This document shows, piece by piece, positions 63,441 to 64,000 of a stretch of 64,000 nt of DNA. The stretch covers positions 2,914,001 through 2,978,000 of the forward strand of contig NZ_SODI01000001.1 in the NCBI RefSeq assembly GCF_004365915.1, in the 5' to 3' direction. The DNA is from Cryobacterium psychrophilum. Its GTDB lineage: Bacteria; Actinomycetota; Actinomycetes; Actinomycetales; Microbacteriaceae. A program made the translations under genes and the position numbers. Positions within the stretch are counted from its first letter, which is position 1. Every line of letters begins with the position of its first letter. The notes under the pieces were generated by a model that searched no databases, was not told the origin of the DNA, and worked only from the letters and a program-made list of their open reading frames with translations.

Positions 63441-63776
63441 GTGCTTAAAGATGAGGAACTGGCTACCCACCGGCAGGAATTGCGCCGTGGCACCGTCGTG
63501 CTCGCCTGCCTCATGCTCCTGGAGAAGTCGAACTACGGTTACGCCCTACTCACGGCGCTCGATTCCTCCGGGTTCGCGGTCGACGCGAACACCCTTTATC
63601 CGCTACTGCGGCGCCTCGAAAAGCAGGGGCTGGTGCAGAGCGAATGGAATACCGACGAGTCCCGGCCCCGCAAGTTCTATGCCACGAGCCCCGAAGGCAG
63701 GCAGCTTGCCGCTACTCTTCGCGGAGACTGGGACGAACTCGCTGCTGCGATTACGGCACTGACGGAGGAACCATGA
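63441..63776 (+). CDS. PadR-family regulator, short form
   Basis: The 111-residue protein (GTG start) is a minimal PadR winged helix: RRGTVVLACLMLLEKSNYGYA, FAVDANTLYPLLRRLEKQGL and RKFYATSPEGRQ. It overlaps the next gene by ATGA. The combination of PadR with a HAAS-domain protein is common, and the regulator usually controls its own operon. Confidence 0.88.
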   Translation: MLKDEELATHRQELRRGTVVLACLMLLEKSNYGYALLTALDSSGFAVDANTLYPLLRRLEKQGLVQSEWNTDESRPRKFYATSPEGRQLAATLRGDWDELAAAITALTEEP

Positions 63777-64000
63777 CGACAGCATCCACGCTCACCGATC
63801 GCTACGTTGCGGAAGCCGTTCGCAGCCTGACCCGTGGCCAGCGTCGGGACATCGAAGCGGAGCTGCGCGCCTCGATCGCCGATGCCATCGAGGATCGCCT
63901 TGGGGCGGGAACGGATGCTGCCGCTGCGGAACGCGAAGTGCTCACGGAACTCGGTCCGCCAAGAAGCCTCGCAGCGAGCTACTCGGACAGACCCACCCAC
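63773..64000 (+). CDS. HAAS/permease-prefix-domain protein, 3' partial
   Basis: The first 76 residues are visible before the window ends. They read RYVAEAVRSLTRGQRRDIEAEL, split here as RYVAEAVRSLTRGQ and RRDIEAELRASIAD, then EREVLTELGPPRSLAASY. This is the helical HAAS domain (DUF1700-like) that usually precedes membrane helices. It is coupled to the PadR gene. The rest lies beyond the right edge. Confidence 0.75.
   Translation, partial: MTTASTLTDRYVAEAVRSLTRGQRRDIEAELRASIADAIEDRLGAGTDAAAAEREVLTELGPPRSLAASYSDRPTH

Overview
The window looks like a chromosomal segment of a high-GC actinobacterium, most likely a cold-adapted member of the Microbacteriaceae (Cryobacterium-like). This rests on family recognition from protein sequence, not on any search. 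The supporting points are: a two-Cys-motif-free, single-frame prfB; ftsE with a long Pro/Ala tail followed by ftsX, smpB and ssrA; an actinobacterial F420/Ddn-type protein; a CebEFG-type sugar operon without its own ATPase; a secreted DUF3494 ice-binding protein; and a heliorhodopsin. The tmRNA tag reads ANSNRTDARSAFALAA, ending in the usual ALAA.

Layout. 0-1.9 kb: the end of a surface-polysaccharide polymerase/ligase gene and a tyrosine recombinase, both followed by strong terminators. The recombinase abuts a tad (Flp) pilus ATPase gene that has lost its 5' part. 1.9-7.5 kb: the rest of the tad cluster (tadA remnant, tadB, tadC, a small pilin-like gene, two TadE-like genes, a TadG-like gene), interrupted between tadB and tadC by a 1.2-kb unit carrying an unknown membrane protein. 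7.7-10.8 kb: a Cys-rich small protein, an EamA transporter, and a complete IS1182-like element with 13-bp inverted repeats flanked by CTAG. 10.9-13.9 kb: pentapeptide-repeat protein, Ddn-like protein, GNAT and MFS genes. 13.9-18.2 kb: housekeeping block prfB, ftsEX, smpB, ssrA.

18.3-27.8 kb: SulP transporter, a PEP-synthase/rifampin-phosphotransferase-like protein with an internal deletion, a CYTH-CHAD protein, the nsrR-hmp nitric-oxide response pair with a candidate operator, a TRIC channel, a HisN-like phosphatase and tRNA-Lys(CUU). 28.3-35.4 kb: a lipoate-ligase-like gene, a frameshifted ACT-domain remnant, and a sugar utilisation operon (binding protein, two permeases, GH1 beta-glucosidase, LacI regulator) with three LacI-type operators in its promoter region. 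35.4-50.4 kb: assorted metabolic and regulatory genes. These include a GAF-type activator divergent from an NTF2-flavin monooxygenase fusion, a heliorhodopsin with its Schiff-base lysine and counter-ion, a TetR-SDR pair, and a PadR gene preceded by TATCG units exactly one helical turn apart.

50.4-64 kb: the ice-binding protein, then a nuclease-rich stretch: NERD protein, DEDDh exonuclease with a C-terminal BRCT-like region, an AT-richer island with a PLD-SF2 helicase-DUF3427 protein translationally coupled to a NUDIX hydrolase, a GmrSD-like DUF262/DUF1524 nuclease, and a DUF429 protein. A YccF protein, an oxidoreductase divergent from a small membrane protein, and a PadR-HAAS pair running off the right edge close the window.

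The three places most worth follow-up are the coupled NUDIX-helicase plus GmrSD island (likely phage defence), the heliorhodopsin together with the ice-binding protein (light and ice adaptation), and the integrase-interrupted tad pilus locus.
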